Source: CAZTDU01 sp050248795
GTDB taxonomy: Bacteria; Pseudomonadota; Gammaproteobacteria; Burkholderiales; SG8-39
Direction of reading: 5' to 3'
DNA: 46,757 nt
Assembly: GCA_050248795.1 (NCBI GenBank)
Contig: JBFWRS010000027.1
Location: 1-46,757 of the forward strand
Shown here: positions 8,347 through 16,597 of the stretch, piece after piece
Position numbering within the stretch: position 1 is the stretch's first letter
Layout of the letters: the number at the start of each line of letters is the position of its first letter
Made by a program: the position numbers and the translations under genes
Notes under the pieces: model-generated
What the model saw: only the letters and a program-made list of their open reading frames with translations
The model's database searches: none
Told to the model about the DNA's origin: nothing

Positions 8347-9509
8347 AGCGTGACCCCATCCAGACCATCCTGCTGCCGGTGGATGGCGGCGGCCTCGAGC
8401 CCTGCCAGGTGCGCGAGCCGCGGCAGTTCGCGCGGCCCTCGCAGCCGTTCACGCGCCGCGCGCTGGCCGCAGCACACGTGGTCGCCGACCCGTGTTCGCC
8501 GCGCGACCCCTGGCTCGACGCGGCAATCGACTGGGAGGCGACGATCGCCTATCGGCGGCACCTGTGGTCCTGGGGCTTCGGCGTGGCCGAAGCGATGGAC
8601 ACGGCGCAGCGCGGCATGGGCCTCGACTGGGCGAACTCGCTGGAGCTCGTCCGCCGTTCGCTCGATGCGGCGAAGGACATCCCCGGCGCGGCGGTAGCCT
8701 CGGGCGCCGGCACCGATCACATTGCCGGCGGAGACCTCGCCGCGGTGACCGCCGCCTACGAGATGCAGTGCGCGGCAATCGAGCGCCTCGGCGGCCGCAT
8801 CATCCTGATGGCGAGCCGTGCGCTCGCGGCCTGCGCGACGTCCCCCGACGACTACGGCCGCGTCTACGACCGCATCCTCTCCCAGGTGAAGCAGCCGGTG
8901 ATCATCCACTGGCTGGGCGAGATGTTCGATCCTGCACTGAAGGGCTACTGGGGCCGCGACGAGCACATCGCGGCGATGGACGTCTGCGTGGACGTGATCC
9001 GCAGGAACGCAGCGAAGGTGGACGGCATCAAGGTGTCGCTGCTCGACAAGGACAAGGAAATCCGCATGCGCCGCAAGCTTCCTGCCGGCGTGCGCATGTA
9101 CACCGGCGACGACTTCAACTTCGCCGAGCTCATCGAGGGCGATGCGCAGGGACATTCGGATGCGCTCCTCGGCATCTTCGATTCCATCGCGCCGGCAGCG
9201 TCCGCCGCGCTGTCCGCGCTCGCCGTGAACGACAAGGCGAGCTACCACGACATCCTCGCGCCCACCGTGCCGCTGTCGCGCCACATCTTTCGTGCGCCGA
9301 CGCGCTTCTACAAGACCGGCGTGGTATTCATGGCCTGGCTGAACGGCCGCCAGGACCACTTCGTCATGGTCGGCGGGCAGCAAGGCGCGCGCAGCATCCT
9401 GCATTTCGCCGAGCTCTTCCGGCTGGCCGACCAGGCGGGGCTGCTCGCCGATCCGCCGCTTGCGTGCGCGCGCATGAAGCACCTGCTGGCCGTCCATGGC
9501 ATCGCCTGA
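8343..9509 (+). CDS. DUF993 / dihydrodipicolinate-synthase-like TIM-barrel protein
   Basis: A 388-residue protein resembling the DUF993 group, distant relatives of the dihydrodipicolinate synthase/N-acetylneuraminate lyase aldolases. The segment DGIKVSLLDKDKE places a lysine (K230) where this superfamily forms its Schiff base. IIHWLGEMFDP and MYTGDDFNF are other conserved-looking blocks. It starts with GTG inside the preceding stop (GTGA) and overlaps the next gene by 14 bases, so translation is coupled. It probably performs an aldol or retro-aldol cleavage on a keto intermediate made by the dehydrogenase. No characterised function that I can assign. Confidence 0.78.
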   Translation: MKRDPIQTILLPVDGGGLEPCQVREPRQFARPSQPFTRRALAAAHVVADPCSPRDPWLDAAIDWEATIAYRRHLWSWGFGVAEAMDTAQRGMGLDWANSLELVRRSLDAAKDIPGAAVASGAGTDHIAGGDLAAVTAAYEMQCAAIERLGGRIILMASRALAACATSPDDYGRVYDRILSQVKQPVIIHWLGEMFDPALKGYWGRDEHIAAMDVCVDVIRRNAAKVDGIKVSLLDKDKEIRMRRKLPAGVRMYTGDDFNFAELIEGDAQGHSDALLGIFDSIAPAASAALSALAVNDKASYHDILAPTVPLSRHIFRAPTRFYKTGVVFMAWLNGRQDHFVMVGGQQGARSILHFAELFRLADQAGLLADPPLACARMKHLLAVHGIA

Positions 9510-10341
9510 GCCGGCGGCGCCGCCGCCGCTGGAACAGCTGTCGCTGAACCAGATCACCACGAAGTCATGGGGGCTCGCGCAGGCGATCGAGGGCTGCGTG
9601 CGCCATGGCATCCGCGGCATCTCGGTCTGGCGCGACAAGCTCGTCGAAATGGGCCTGGCAAAGGCGGCGAAGGCGGTAAGGGACGCGGGCCTCACGGTGT
9701 CCGGCGTCTGCCGCGGCGGCATGTTCACGTTTGCGGATGCGGCCGAGCGCAAGGCGAAGATCGAGGACAACCTGCACGCCATCGACGAGGCAGAGGCGCT
9801 TGGCGCGCAATGCCTGATCATGGTGGTCGGCGGCCTGCCCTCAGGCTCGAAGGACATCGACGGCGCGCGCGAGCAGGTTGCCGAGGGCCTCGCCGCGATC
9901 CTGCCGCATGCGCGCGCGGCGAAGGTGCCGCTGGCGATCGAGCCGCTGCATCCGATGCAGTGTGCCGACCGTGCCTGCGTCAACACGCTCGACCAGGCGC
10001 TGGATCTGTGCGACCGCCTCGGCGCAGGGACCGGCGTGGCGGTGGACGTCTACCACGTGTGGTGGGATCCGAACCTCGCACGCGCGATCCGCCGCGCCGG
10101 GAAGGAACGCCTGCTTGCGTACCACGTCTGCGACTGGCTGGTGCCCACCACCGACCTGGCCTTCGATCGCGGCATGATGGGTGACGGCGTGATCGACCTG
10201 CCGGCGATTCGCGGGCTGATGCAGGCCGCCGGCTATGCCGGCATGCACGAGTGCGAGATATTCTCCGCGCGCCACTGGTGGCAGCGAGACCCGGACGAGG
10301 TGCTCGCCATCATCAAGGAGCGGTTCCGGCGCTGCTGTTGA
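9496..10341 (+). CDS. Sugar-phosphate isomerase/epimerase-like (xylose isomerase-type TIM barrel) protein
   Basis: A 281-residue TIM-barrel protein of the AP-endonuclease-2/xylose-isomerase-like group. Candidate metal ligands follow the family pattern: Glu in LAIEPLHP, Asp/His in VDVYHVWWDPN, His in YHVCDW and Glu in HECEIFS. The ATG at 9496 overlaps the end of the preceding gene by 14 bases. Members of this family isomerise, epimerise or dehydrate keto-sugars, often next to Gfo/Idh/MocA oxidoreductases as here. Last gene of the operon; it converges on the EF-G paralogue with a shared hairpin between. Confidence 0.85.
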   Translation: MASPEPAAPPPLEQLSLNQITTKSWGLAQAIEGCVRHGIRGISVWRDKLVEMGLAKAAKAVRDAGLTVSGVCRGGMFTFADAAERKAKIEDNLHAIDEAEALGAQCLIMVVGGLPSGSKDIDGAREQVAEGLAAILPHARAAKVPLAIEPLHPMQCADRACVNTLDQALDLCDRLGAGTGVAVDVYHVWWDPNLARAIRRAGKERLLAYHVCDWLVPTTDLAFDRGMMGDGVIDLPAIRGLMQAAGYAGMHECEIFSARHWWQRDPDEVLAIIKERFRRCC

Positions 10342-10342
10342 G

Positions 10343-10359
10343 CTGATCGCCGCGATCAG
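10343..10359. repeat. Hairpin between convergent genes
   Basis: CTGATCG and CGATCAG with a three-base loop form a perfect 7-pair stem between the convergent ends of the isomerase-like gene and the EF-G paralogue, and cover the latter's stop codon. No T-run on either side, so it is at best a weak bidirectional 3' structure. Confidence 0.5.
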
Positions 10360-12404
10360 TCGTCCGCGTGAGTCGCGGGCTGGTGCGCGGCAACCAGCCT
10401 TTGCTGCAGCGGCGGCGGGGCGGGGTCGTAGTGGCTGAATTCCAGCGTGTAGGAGCCCTGGCCGGCGGTCAGCGATTTAAGGCGCGCCGGAAAGTTCTCC
10501 AGTTCCGATAGCGGCGCCTGCGCCGACAGCTGCACCACGCCCGGGCGCGGCGCATCCGACCCCTTGACGTGGCCGCGGCGTGCGGCGATCTCGCCGGCGA
10601 CGTCTCCCATGCGGTCCTCGGGCGCGAGCACGTGCACGTTCACCACCGGCTCGAGCACCATGGCGCGTGCCCTGCCCAGCGCGTCGAGGAACGCCTTGCG
10701 CCCCGCGGCGACGAACGCCACCTCCTTGGAGTCGACCGGATGGTGCTTGCCATCGTGGACGATGACGCGCACGTCCTGCAGCGGGTAGCCGGCGAGGAAG
10801 CCGCTCGCCATCACCCCGCGCACGCCCTTCTCCACCGCGGGAATGAACTGGTTCGGAATCACGCCGCCCTTCACCTGGTCGACGAACTCGAACCCCCTGC
10901 CCCGCGGCAGGGGCTCGATGCGCAGGAACACCTCGCCGAACTGGCCGGCGCCGCCGGTCTGCTTCTTGTGCCTGCTGTGGCCTTCCGCCTTCGCGCCGAT
11001 GGTTTCACGGTAAGGCACCGACGGCGGCCGCGTATCGAGCTCGAGCTTGTACTGCGTCTGCAGCTTCTCCAGCGCGGTCCTCAGGTGCAGTTCGCCGATG
11101 CCCCACAGCACGGTTTCGTTCGCCTGCGTGTGCTCGACGCGCAGGCATGGATCCTCGGCCACCAGCCTGTGCAGCACATCGGACACTTTCTGTTCGTCGC
11201 CGCGCTTGCGCGACGCGAGCGCAAGGCCGAAAACCGGGTGCGGCAGCTCCAGCGGCTGCGCATGGATGTGCGCGTCGTGCGGCGAGTCGTGAAGGATCTG
11301 GTCGAACTGGATCTCGTCCACCTTGGCGATGCAGCAGATGTCGCCCGGCAGCGCCTCGCTGATCTCGGTTTGCGCCTTGCCGCGCAGCAGGTAGAGGTGC
11401 CCGGCGCGGATCGGCTTGCGGCCCTCGCCGACGTACAGCGGTGCGCCGGGCGTGACGCGGCCCTGGTGCACGCGGAATGCCGCGAGCCGCCCCAGGTAGG
11501 GATCGATCTCGACCTTGAACACGTGCGCAAGCGCATGGCGGGTCGGATCCGGGATCGCCTGGATCTCGGTGGGCGCGCCGCCATCCGCGGGCGTATTGAA
11601 GTACACCGGGGGATTGCCTTCGGTCGGATTGGGCAGCAGCCTGACGATCACGTCGAGCAGCTCGGCGATGCCGGCGCCTGTCTTCGCCGACGTGAATACC
11701 ACCGGCACCAGGTGTCCCTCGCGCATCGCGCGCTCGAGCGGATCATGCAGCGCCTCGGGCGCGACCTCGCCCTTTTCGAGGTACTCCGCCATCAGTGCCT
11801 CGTCCACCTCGACTACCTGGTCGACCAGCTTGCGGTGCGCCTCGTCGACCGACGAGAAGTCCGCTTCGCCCGACGGCGCCCAGAAGCAGTCCGAAACCCT
11901 CGCGCCGTTCGCCGACGGCAGGTTCAGCGGCAGGCACTCGCGGCCGAACGCGTCCTGGACCGCCGCGAGCAGCGCCTCGAGGTCGACGTTCGCGGCGTCC
12001 ATCCGGTTGACGATCACCAGGCGGTCCAGCCGGCGGCTGGCCGCCCATTGCATGAAGCGCTGCGTCATCATCTCGATGCCGTTCTGCGCATTGATGACGA
12101 TCGCGGCGGTTTCCACCGCGGCAAGCGCGGGCAGCGAATGGCCGGCGAGGTCCGGGTAGCCGGGCGTGTCCAGCAGGTGGATACGGGTGCCCTGGTGCTC
12201 GAAGCTTGCCACCGCAAGCTTCATCGAGTGCTGCAGCGTCTTCTCCAGCGGCGCGTAGTCGCACACCGTGGTGCCGCGCTCGATGCTGCCAGGAGCGGGG
12301 ATCGCTCCGGCACGCGCCATCAGCGCATCGGCCAGCAGCGTCTTGCCTGCACCGGCCTGGCCGACGAGCGCGAGCGTACGGATGTCCTTGAGGCGTATAC
12401 CCAC
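10356..12404 (-). CDS. Elongation factor G-like GTPase (FusA2 type)
   Basis: A 682-residue translation-factor GTPase of EF-G architecture: GTPase domain with P-loop GQAGAGKT (15-22), G3 motif DTPGY (79-83) and G4 NRMD (133-136), then domain II and the EF-G III-IV-V C-terminus, including the domain IV segment DGKHHPVDSKE near 560. In canonical EF-G the G3 motif is DTPGH, whose histidine drives GTP hydrolysis; here it is tyrosine (Y83), as in other EF-G-like paralogues. It is therefore unlikely to be the housekeeping EF-G. Last gene of a minus-strand run with DUF2721 and the Gld-type ABC genes, 31 bases after DUF2721. Role unknown. Confidence 0.85.
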   Translation of the reverse strand: MGIRLKDIRTLALVGQAGAGKTLLADALMARAGAIPAPGSIERGTTVCDYAPLEKTLQHSMKLAVASFEHQGTRIHLLDTPGYPDLAGHSLPALAAVETAAIVINAQNGIEMMTQRFMQWAASRRLDRLVIVNRMDAANVDLEALLAAVQDAFGRECLPLNLPSANGARVSDCFWAPSGEADFSSVDEAHRKLVDQVVEVDEALMAEYLEKGEVAPEALHDPLERAMREGHLVPVVFTSAKTGAGIAELLDVIVRLLPNPTEGNPPVYFNTPADGGAPTEIQAIPDPTRHALAHVFKVEIDPYLGRLAAFRVHQGRVTPGAPLYVGEGRKPIRAGHLYLLRGKAQTEISEALPGDICCIAKVDEIQFDQILHDSPHDAHIHAQPLELPHPVFGLALASRKRGDEQKVSDVLHRLVAEDPCLRVEHTQANETVLWGIGELHLRTALEKLQTQYKLELDTRPPSVPYRETIGAKAEGHSRHKKQTGGAGQFGEVFLRIEPLPRGRGFEFVDQVKGGVIPNQFIPAVEKGVRGVMASGFLAGYPLQDVRVIVHDGKHHPVDSKEVAFVAAGRKAFLDALGRARAMVLEPVVNVHVLAPEDRMGDVAGEIAARRGHVKGSDAPRPGVVQLSAQAPLSELENFPARLKSLTAGQGSYTLEFSHYDPAPPPLQQRLVAAHQPATHADD

Positions 12405-12435
12405 GGCGGACCTCCCGTGTTGTACTGCGGCAAGA

Positions 12436-12870
12436 CTACTTCCGGACGTGCCTCGGTGTCGAGACTGCCAGGTAGATTTCGCGCAGGAAGGACAGCAGGC
12501 TGACGACCAGCGCCAGCACCGCGACGATGAAGAACGCCGCGATGGTCCGCGTCATCTCCTTTGCCACCAGGCCGCCGACGAACGCGGTGAGGATTAGCAG
12601 GCAGACGAAGAGGGCGCACAGCACCGCAAACAGGATCGCGACGTAGACGTTCCTGACGCGGCGCTGTATCTGCTCCAGCTCGCCCCGTGCCGCCTCGGCT
12701 TCCTGCCCCTCGAGCGCATGCATCGCGGCTTCAAGCGCCCGCCGCCGGTCCACGGCGCGGCCCAGGCGCGTATTGAGCGCAACGATCAGGGTGGATACCG
12801 CGGTGAGCAGGAATACCGGCGCCACCACCAGCTGGATGGTGCGCACCATGTCCGAGACGTGGGGTTCCAC
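12436..12870 (-). CDS. DUF2721 membrane protein
   Basis: A 144-residue integral membrane protein with three hydrophobic segments (about residues 11-30, 73-100 and 106-132). A charged cytosolic-looking helix (RRRALEAAMHALEGQEAEAARGE) lies between the first two. The pattern and length match the DUF2721 family, whose function is not established. It lies between the DUF4340 gene (19 bases upstream) and the EF-G paralogue (31 bases downstream) on the same strand and may be cotranscribed. Confidence 0.8.
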   Translation of the reverse strand: MEPHVSDMVRTIQLVVAPVFLLTAVSTLIVALNTRLGRAVDRRRALEAAMHALEGQEAEAARGELEQIQRRVRNVYVAILFAVLCALFVCLLILTAFVGGLVAKEMTRTIAAFFIVAVLALVVSLLSFLREIYLAVSTPRHVRK

Positions 12871-12889
12871 GTCCCGGAGTCTACTGCGG

Positions 12890-13963
12890 CTACTTCTTCT
12901 TCGCCTCTGCGGGCTTTTCCAGCAGCTCGGACCGCTTCTTCAGCACGTCCTCGAGCTTCGATTTCGGTACCAGCAATACGTGGCCCTGGAGCCCCTTCTC
13001 GCGCGGCAGCCGCTCCGCGAGCTTCTTGGCGCGCTCTGCGGCGTCCTTGCCCTCGGGCCTGGGCTCGCCGGCGATGGCGACCGTCATGTGGTAGTTGTCC
13101 CCGGCAAGCTTGCCGATCTGCAGCGTGTAGGTGAGGCCGTCGAAGGTATGCGCCACCGTAGTGGTCGGCTTGTCCAGGCCGGTGGTCTCCGGGCTCGCGT
13201 CCTTAGGCAGCACGTCGACGATGTCGATGATGGAAAGCGAGTAGGAAGCCGAGTTGGCGCGCGTGATCTCGAGCTTCTCGCCCGGCTGCAGGCCGTCTAG
13301 TCTCCAGTCGGCGTTGTCGCCGGAGCGCTCGATCCGCCAGGCGCTGCCGTCGGCGAACTTCACCTCCAGGGACTTCACCAGCTCTGCCTGGATGCCGGAC
13401 TTCGCCACCCATTCCGCGGTCGTCGTGGTGGCCTGCGCAAGCGGATCGGACACGATGACCACCTGCTTTTCGTCGCCCGGGACCATGACGAAGCGGCCGT
13501 CACCCAGCGCCTTCTCCGGGTTGGCGGGCTCGCTCTTGAAGTACTTCTTGCCGAGCGTCAGTGCGGCAAGGCGCTTGCCGTCCGGGGACTTGAATTCGAC
13601 CAGCGTGCCCGATTCATCGAGCTTGAGCCGCGCGCGGTCCTTCTCGCCTATCGGTTCGGCCTGCCCGACTTTCAGTTCGATGGCCTTGAGCACGAACGCC
13701 CGGACCTTCTCGAGGTCGGCGGTAAAGTCGCCACGCTCGGCAATCGTCCAGCGGTCGTCCCTGCGCTGCAGCGTGAGCATGGAGCCCGGCGCGCGGATCG
13801 ATATCGCCGCGACGTCCGCGGCCTTCAGGTCCTTCAGCAAGGGCTGGCCCAGCGTGCCGCTGACCGAGGCCTGCTGTGCGCCCTGCTGGCCGCGGATCAG
13901 CAGCGCGCCGCCGCCCAGCACAATGAGCAGCACGACGAGTACGCCGACGATGCGCGCGTTCAT
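12890..13963 (-). CDS. DUF4340 protein of a Gld-type ABC system
   Basis: A 357-residue membrane-anchored periplasmic protein: one N-terminal hydrophobic anchor (residues 5-23), then repeated beta-rich DUF4340 modules (WTIAERGDFTADLEKVR... and WRLDGLQPGEKLE), ending in a lysine-rich tail. Its ATG overlaps the stop of the GldG-like gene by 4 bases (ATGA), so the two are translationally coupled. DUF4340 proteins commonly follow GldG-type ABC components. Likely the extracytoplasmic partner of that complex; the ligand is unknown. Confidence 0.85.
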   Translation of the reverse strand: MNARIVGVLVVLLIVLGGGALLIRGQQGAQQASVSGTLGQPLLKDLKAADVAAISIRAPGSMLTLQRRDDRWTIAERGDFTADLEKVRAFVLKAIELKVGQAEPIGEKDRARLKLDESGTLVEFKSPDGKRLAALTLGKKYFKSEPANPEKALGDGRFVMVPGDEKQVVIVSDPLAQATTTTAEWVAKSGIQAELVKSLEVKFADGSAWRIERSGDNADWRLDGLQPGEKLEITRANSASYSLSIIDIVDVLPKDASPETTGLDKPTTTVAHTFDGLTYTLQIGKLAGDNYHMTVAIAGEPRPEGKDAAERAKKLAERLPREKGLQGHVLLVPKSKLEDVLKKRSELLEKPAEAKKK

Positions 13964-15849
13964 GCCGCGGCTCCGGTGGGGCGGCGCCGGCGCAGGATCG
14001 CCACGCCGATGCCGACGAACGTCACCAGCAGCGGCACCAGCGCGATGTTCACCACCTTGGTCCAGAAGACGAGGCTCTCGGCATCCTGGCGCAACTCCTT
14101 CCTGACTTCCTTCAGTTCCTTGCGCGCGGAGGCGACCCGCTTGCGGAAGCTGTCCAGTTCCGCCTGCTGCTCGGCGGAGAGCACCTGCGCGCCCTTGGCC
14201 GCGCCTGCGCCGCGCGCCTTCTGCAGTTCCTGCATGCGCTCGGTGGTTTTCTGGATGTCGTCCTCGAGCGACTTCAGCTTGCCGAAATACTGCTGCTGGG
14301 CCTGCGCCTCCATCTCGCGCACCACGGTGAGCGGCCGGAAGGCCACGGCGCGACTCGCCAGCCCGATCAGCGTGTCACCCGAGGTGAACTGGTCGACCAT
14401 GCTCTGGGCGAACGCGAGGTTGCCGTTCGAGGGCACCACGATCTTGCGCCCGAACACCTCCTGGATGTCGACCGCGGCGCCGTCGTGCAGCATGTCCACG
14501 TCCGCCACGACGATCAGCGAGTTCTCGCTCGCCGACGCGGCGAGGTGCGGCGCTGCCGGCGCGGGCTTGGGTTTGTCCTTGTCCTTGGCGGCCTGCGACG
14601 GATCCTTGGGTGGGCCGTCCGGAAACGCGCTCTTGAACTTTCCGGAAATGCGCAGCGCAAGCGCGTACTCCTTGCCGGCGGGCTCGAAGCCCTTCATTGC
14701 CGCCTCGCCGGACGTGCTGGCGACGATGTTGTCCACCAGCATCGCGGTCTTGGAGGACTTGATGAGTTCCGTCTTCTTCAGTCCCTCGACCGGCTTGGAC
14801 TCGAAGGCGCCGCCGAACGGGTAGAGCAGGGTCTCGATCTGGCTGGTCACGACGTCGTCGCGGTCGAATGCGCTGCGGTTCAGCGTCAGCACGGTGGGCG
14901 TGAAGCGCTGGCCGGCGCCCGAGGCGTACTGCACGTCGGCGATCACCTTCGCCGGCTGCATCTCCAGGCCCCAGGCCTTGAACAGCCGCGGCAGCGTCGA
15001 GCTGGTGCCCGGCTCCTGCGGCATGCCGGGCATCTGCGCCGGCTGCTGGTCGAAGTACGCCATCGGGTCGACGAAGGCGATCAGCTTGCCGCCGCGCATG
15101 ACGAACTGGTCCAGCGCGTACTCGGTGGCTTCGGAGATGTCGCGCGGATGGATCACCAGCAGGACGTTGATGTCCTTGTCGATCGAGGTTGCGGTTGCGT
15201 TGACCTGTTTCACCTCGAAGTCGCGCTTCAGCTCGTTGGCGAGCACCCAGGGCTCCGAGCCCTGGCGCGTGAACGGGTTGAACGCCGTACCCATCACCGG
15301 CATGCCCGACATCAGCCCGATGGTCGGCTTCTCGGCGACGCCGACGCGGGCGATCGCACGGGCGAGGTCGTACTCCATCAGCTGCTCGCGTTGCGGCGCG
15401 ATCGCCGGCAGCACCTGCTTGCGGTCGAGCTGGCTCACCGAGATGCCGAGGTAGAAGGATTCGCCCGAGAAAAGCTGCTGTGCGTCGATGCCGTCGAGCT
15501 GCGCGGCATCTTCCTCGTCGCTGTCGGGCCTGGGGTTGTAGCGCTCGACGATGAGGTTCGGGCCGGCGACCGACTTGAACTCCTTCACCATGTCGTCGAC
15601 GCGCTGCGCGAAGCTGCGCATCTGCACCGGTATCGCCTGGTCGCCGCGCGAGATGTAGACGCGAAGCTTCACCGGCGACTGCAGCCCGGCCAGCATCTTC
15701 TTCGTGCCCGCCGAAAGCGTGTACAGCTTGCCCTCGGTCAGGTCGGCGCGCATCGGCAGCGTCGAGACGAGGAAGTTGAACGCGATCAGGATGAAGAACA
15801 GTGCCGCGAGCCCGACCGCCGAGTAGATGAGTGCTTCGTTCTTCTTCAT
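13960..15849 (-). CDS. GldG-like ABC-associated membrane protein
   Basis: A 629-residue protein with an N-terminal membrane anchor (about 8-30), a large periplasmic GldG/intraflagellar-transport-52-like domain (RADLTEGKLYTLSAGTKKML opening, VLLVIHPRDISEATEYALDQF block) and a C-terminal coiled coil (about 530-590) before a last membrane helix and an RRRR stop-transfer. The frame extends eight codons upstream, but the ATG at 15849 (MKKNEALIYSA) is chosen because it lies 4 bases after the permease stop and begins the family N-terminus. Forms, by family knowledge, a complex with the adjacent ATPase and permease. Confidence 0.88.
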   Translation of the reverse strand: MKKNEALIYSAVGLAALFFILIAFNFLVSTLPMRADLTEGKLYTLSAGTKKMLAGLQSPVKLRVYISRGDQAIPVQMRSFAQRVDDMVKEFKSVAGPNLIVERYNPRPDSDEEDAAQLDGIDAQQLFSGESFYLGISVSQLDRKQVLPAIAPQREQLMEYDLARAIARVGVAEKPTIGLMSGMPVMGTAFNPFTRQGSEPWVLANELKRDFEVKQVNATATSIDKDINVLLVIHPRDISEATEYALDQFVMRGGKLIAFVDPMAYFDQQPAQMPGMPQEPGTSSTLPRLFKAWGLEMQPAKVIADVQYASGAGQRFTPTVLTLNRSAFDRDDVVTSQIETLLYPFGGAFESKPVEGLKKTELIKSSKTAMLVDNIVASTSGEAAMKGFEPAGKEYALALRISGKFKSAFPDGPPKDPSQAAKDKDKPKPAPAAPHLAASASENSLIVVADVDMLHDGAAVDIQEVFGRKIVVPSNGNLAFAQSMVDQFTSGDTLIGLASRAVAFRPLTVVREMEAQAQQQYFGKLKSLEDDIQKTTERMQELQKARGAGAAKGAQVLSAEQQAELDSFRKRVASARKELKEVRKELRQDAESLVFWTKVVNIALVPLLVTFVGIGVAILRRRRPTGAAA

Positions 15850-15853
15850 TTGA

Positions 15854-16597
15854 CTACCCCGCCCGGTGACCACGGATGATCACGCCCGTCGCAAAGAGCG
15901 CGAAGCCGATGACCGAAAGGAAGTAAGCCAGGTCCCGGGTGTCGATGACGCCCTTCTGGAACCCGTCGTAGTGCGTCATCACCGAGAACGCCGCCACCGT
16001 TTCCACGAACGCCGGGCTCGCCCAGCGCACCAGCAGGTCGGTTACCGGGTTGAATCCGGCGAGGATCAGGAACAGGCAGATCACCACCGAGAGGATGAAC
16101 GAAACCACCTGGTTGCGCGTCATCGCCGAAGTCATGCAGGTGATGGCGAGGTAGGCGCCGGACATGAACAGGCTGCCGAGGTAGCCGGCGAAGATGATGC
16201 CGTTGTCGGGGCTGCCGAGGACGTTCACCGTGATCACCACCGGGAAGGTGAGCGCGAGCGCAATGGCGAGGAACGCCCAGGAGGCGAGAAACTTGCCGAG
16301 GATCGCCTGCCACGGCGTGATCGGCATGGTGAGCAGAAGCTCGATGGTGCCGGCGCGCCGTTCCTCGGACCACAGGCGCATCCCGACCGCGGGCACCAGC
16401 ACCAGGTAGACCCAGGGGTGCCAGCCGAAGAACGCGCCGAGGCCGGCCTCGCCGCGCTCGAAAAACGCGCCCGCAGTGAAGGTGAAGAATCCGGTCATCA
16501 GCAGGAAGATGACGAGGAACACGTACGCCACCGGCGACGTGAAGTAGCTGACGAGCTCGCGCTTGGCGATAGTCTTGACGTGCCGTGCCGCGTTCAT
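15854..16597 (-). CDS. ABC-2 type transporter permease (GldF-like)
   Basis: A 247-residue polytopic membrane protein with about six hydrophobic segments and the signature of ABC-2 permeases in the middle (RLWSEERRAGTIELLLTMPI, near residues 80-100). The ATG overlaps the ATPase stop by 4 bases. With the ATPase and GldG-like protein it forms a Gld-type ABC transporter. In Bacteroidetes such genes are needed for gliding, but in proteobacteria the same set is widespread and not tied to motility, so no gliding role is claimed. Confidence 0.88.
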   Translation of the reverse strand: MNAARHVKTIAKRELVSYFTSPVAYVFLVIFLLMTGFFTFTAGAFFERGEAGLGAFFGWHPWVYLVLVPAVGMRLWSEERRAGTIELLLTMPITPWQAILGKFLASWAFLAIALALTFPVVITVNVLGSPDNGIIFAGYLGSLFMSGAYLAITCMTSAMTRNQVVSFILSVVICLFLILAGFNPVTDLLVRWASPAFVETVAAFSVMTHYDGFQKGVIDTRDLAYFLSVIGFALFATGVIIRGHRAG

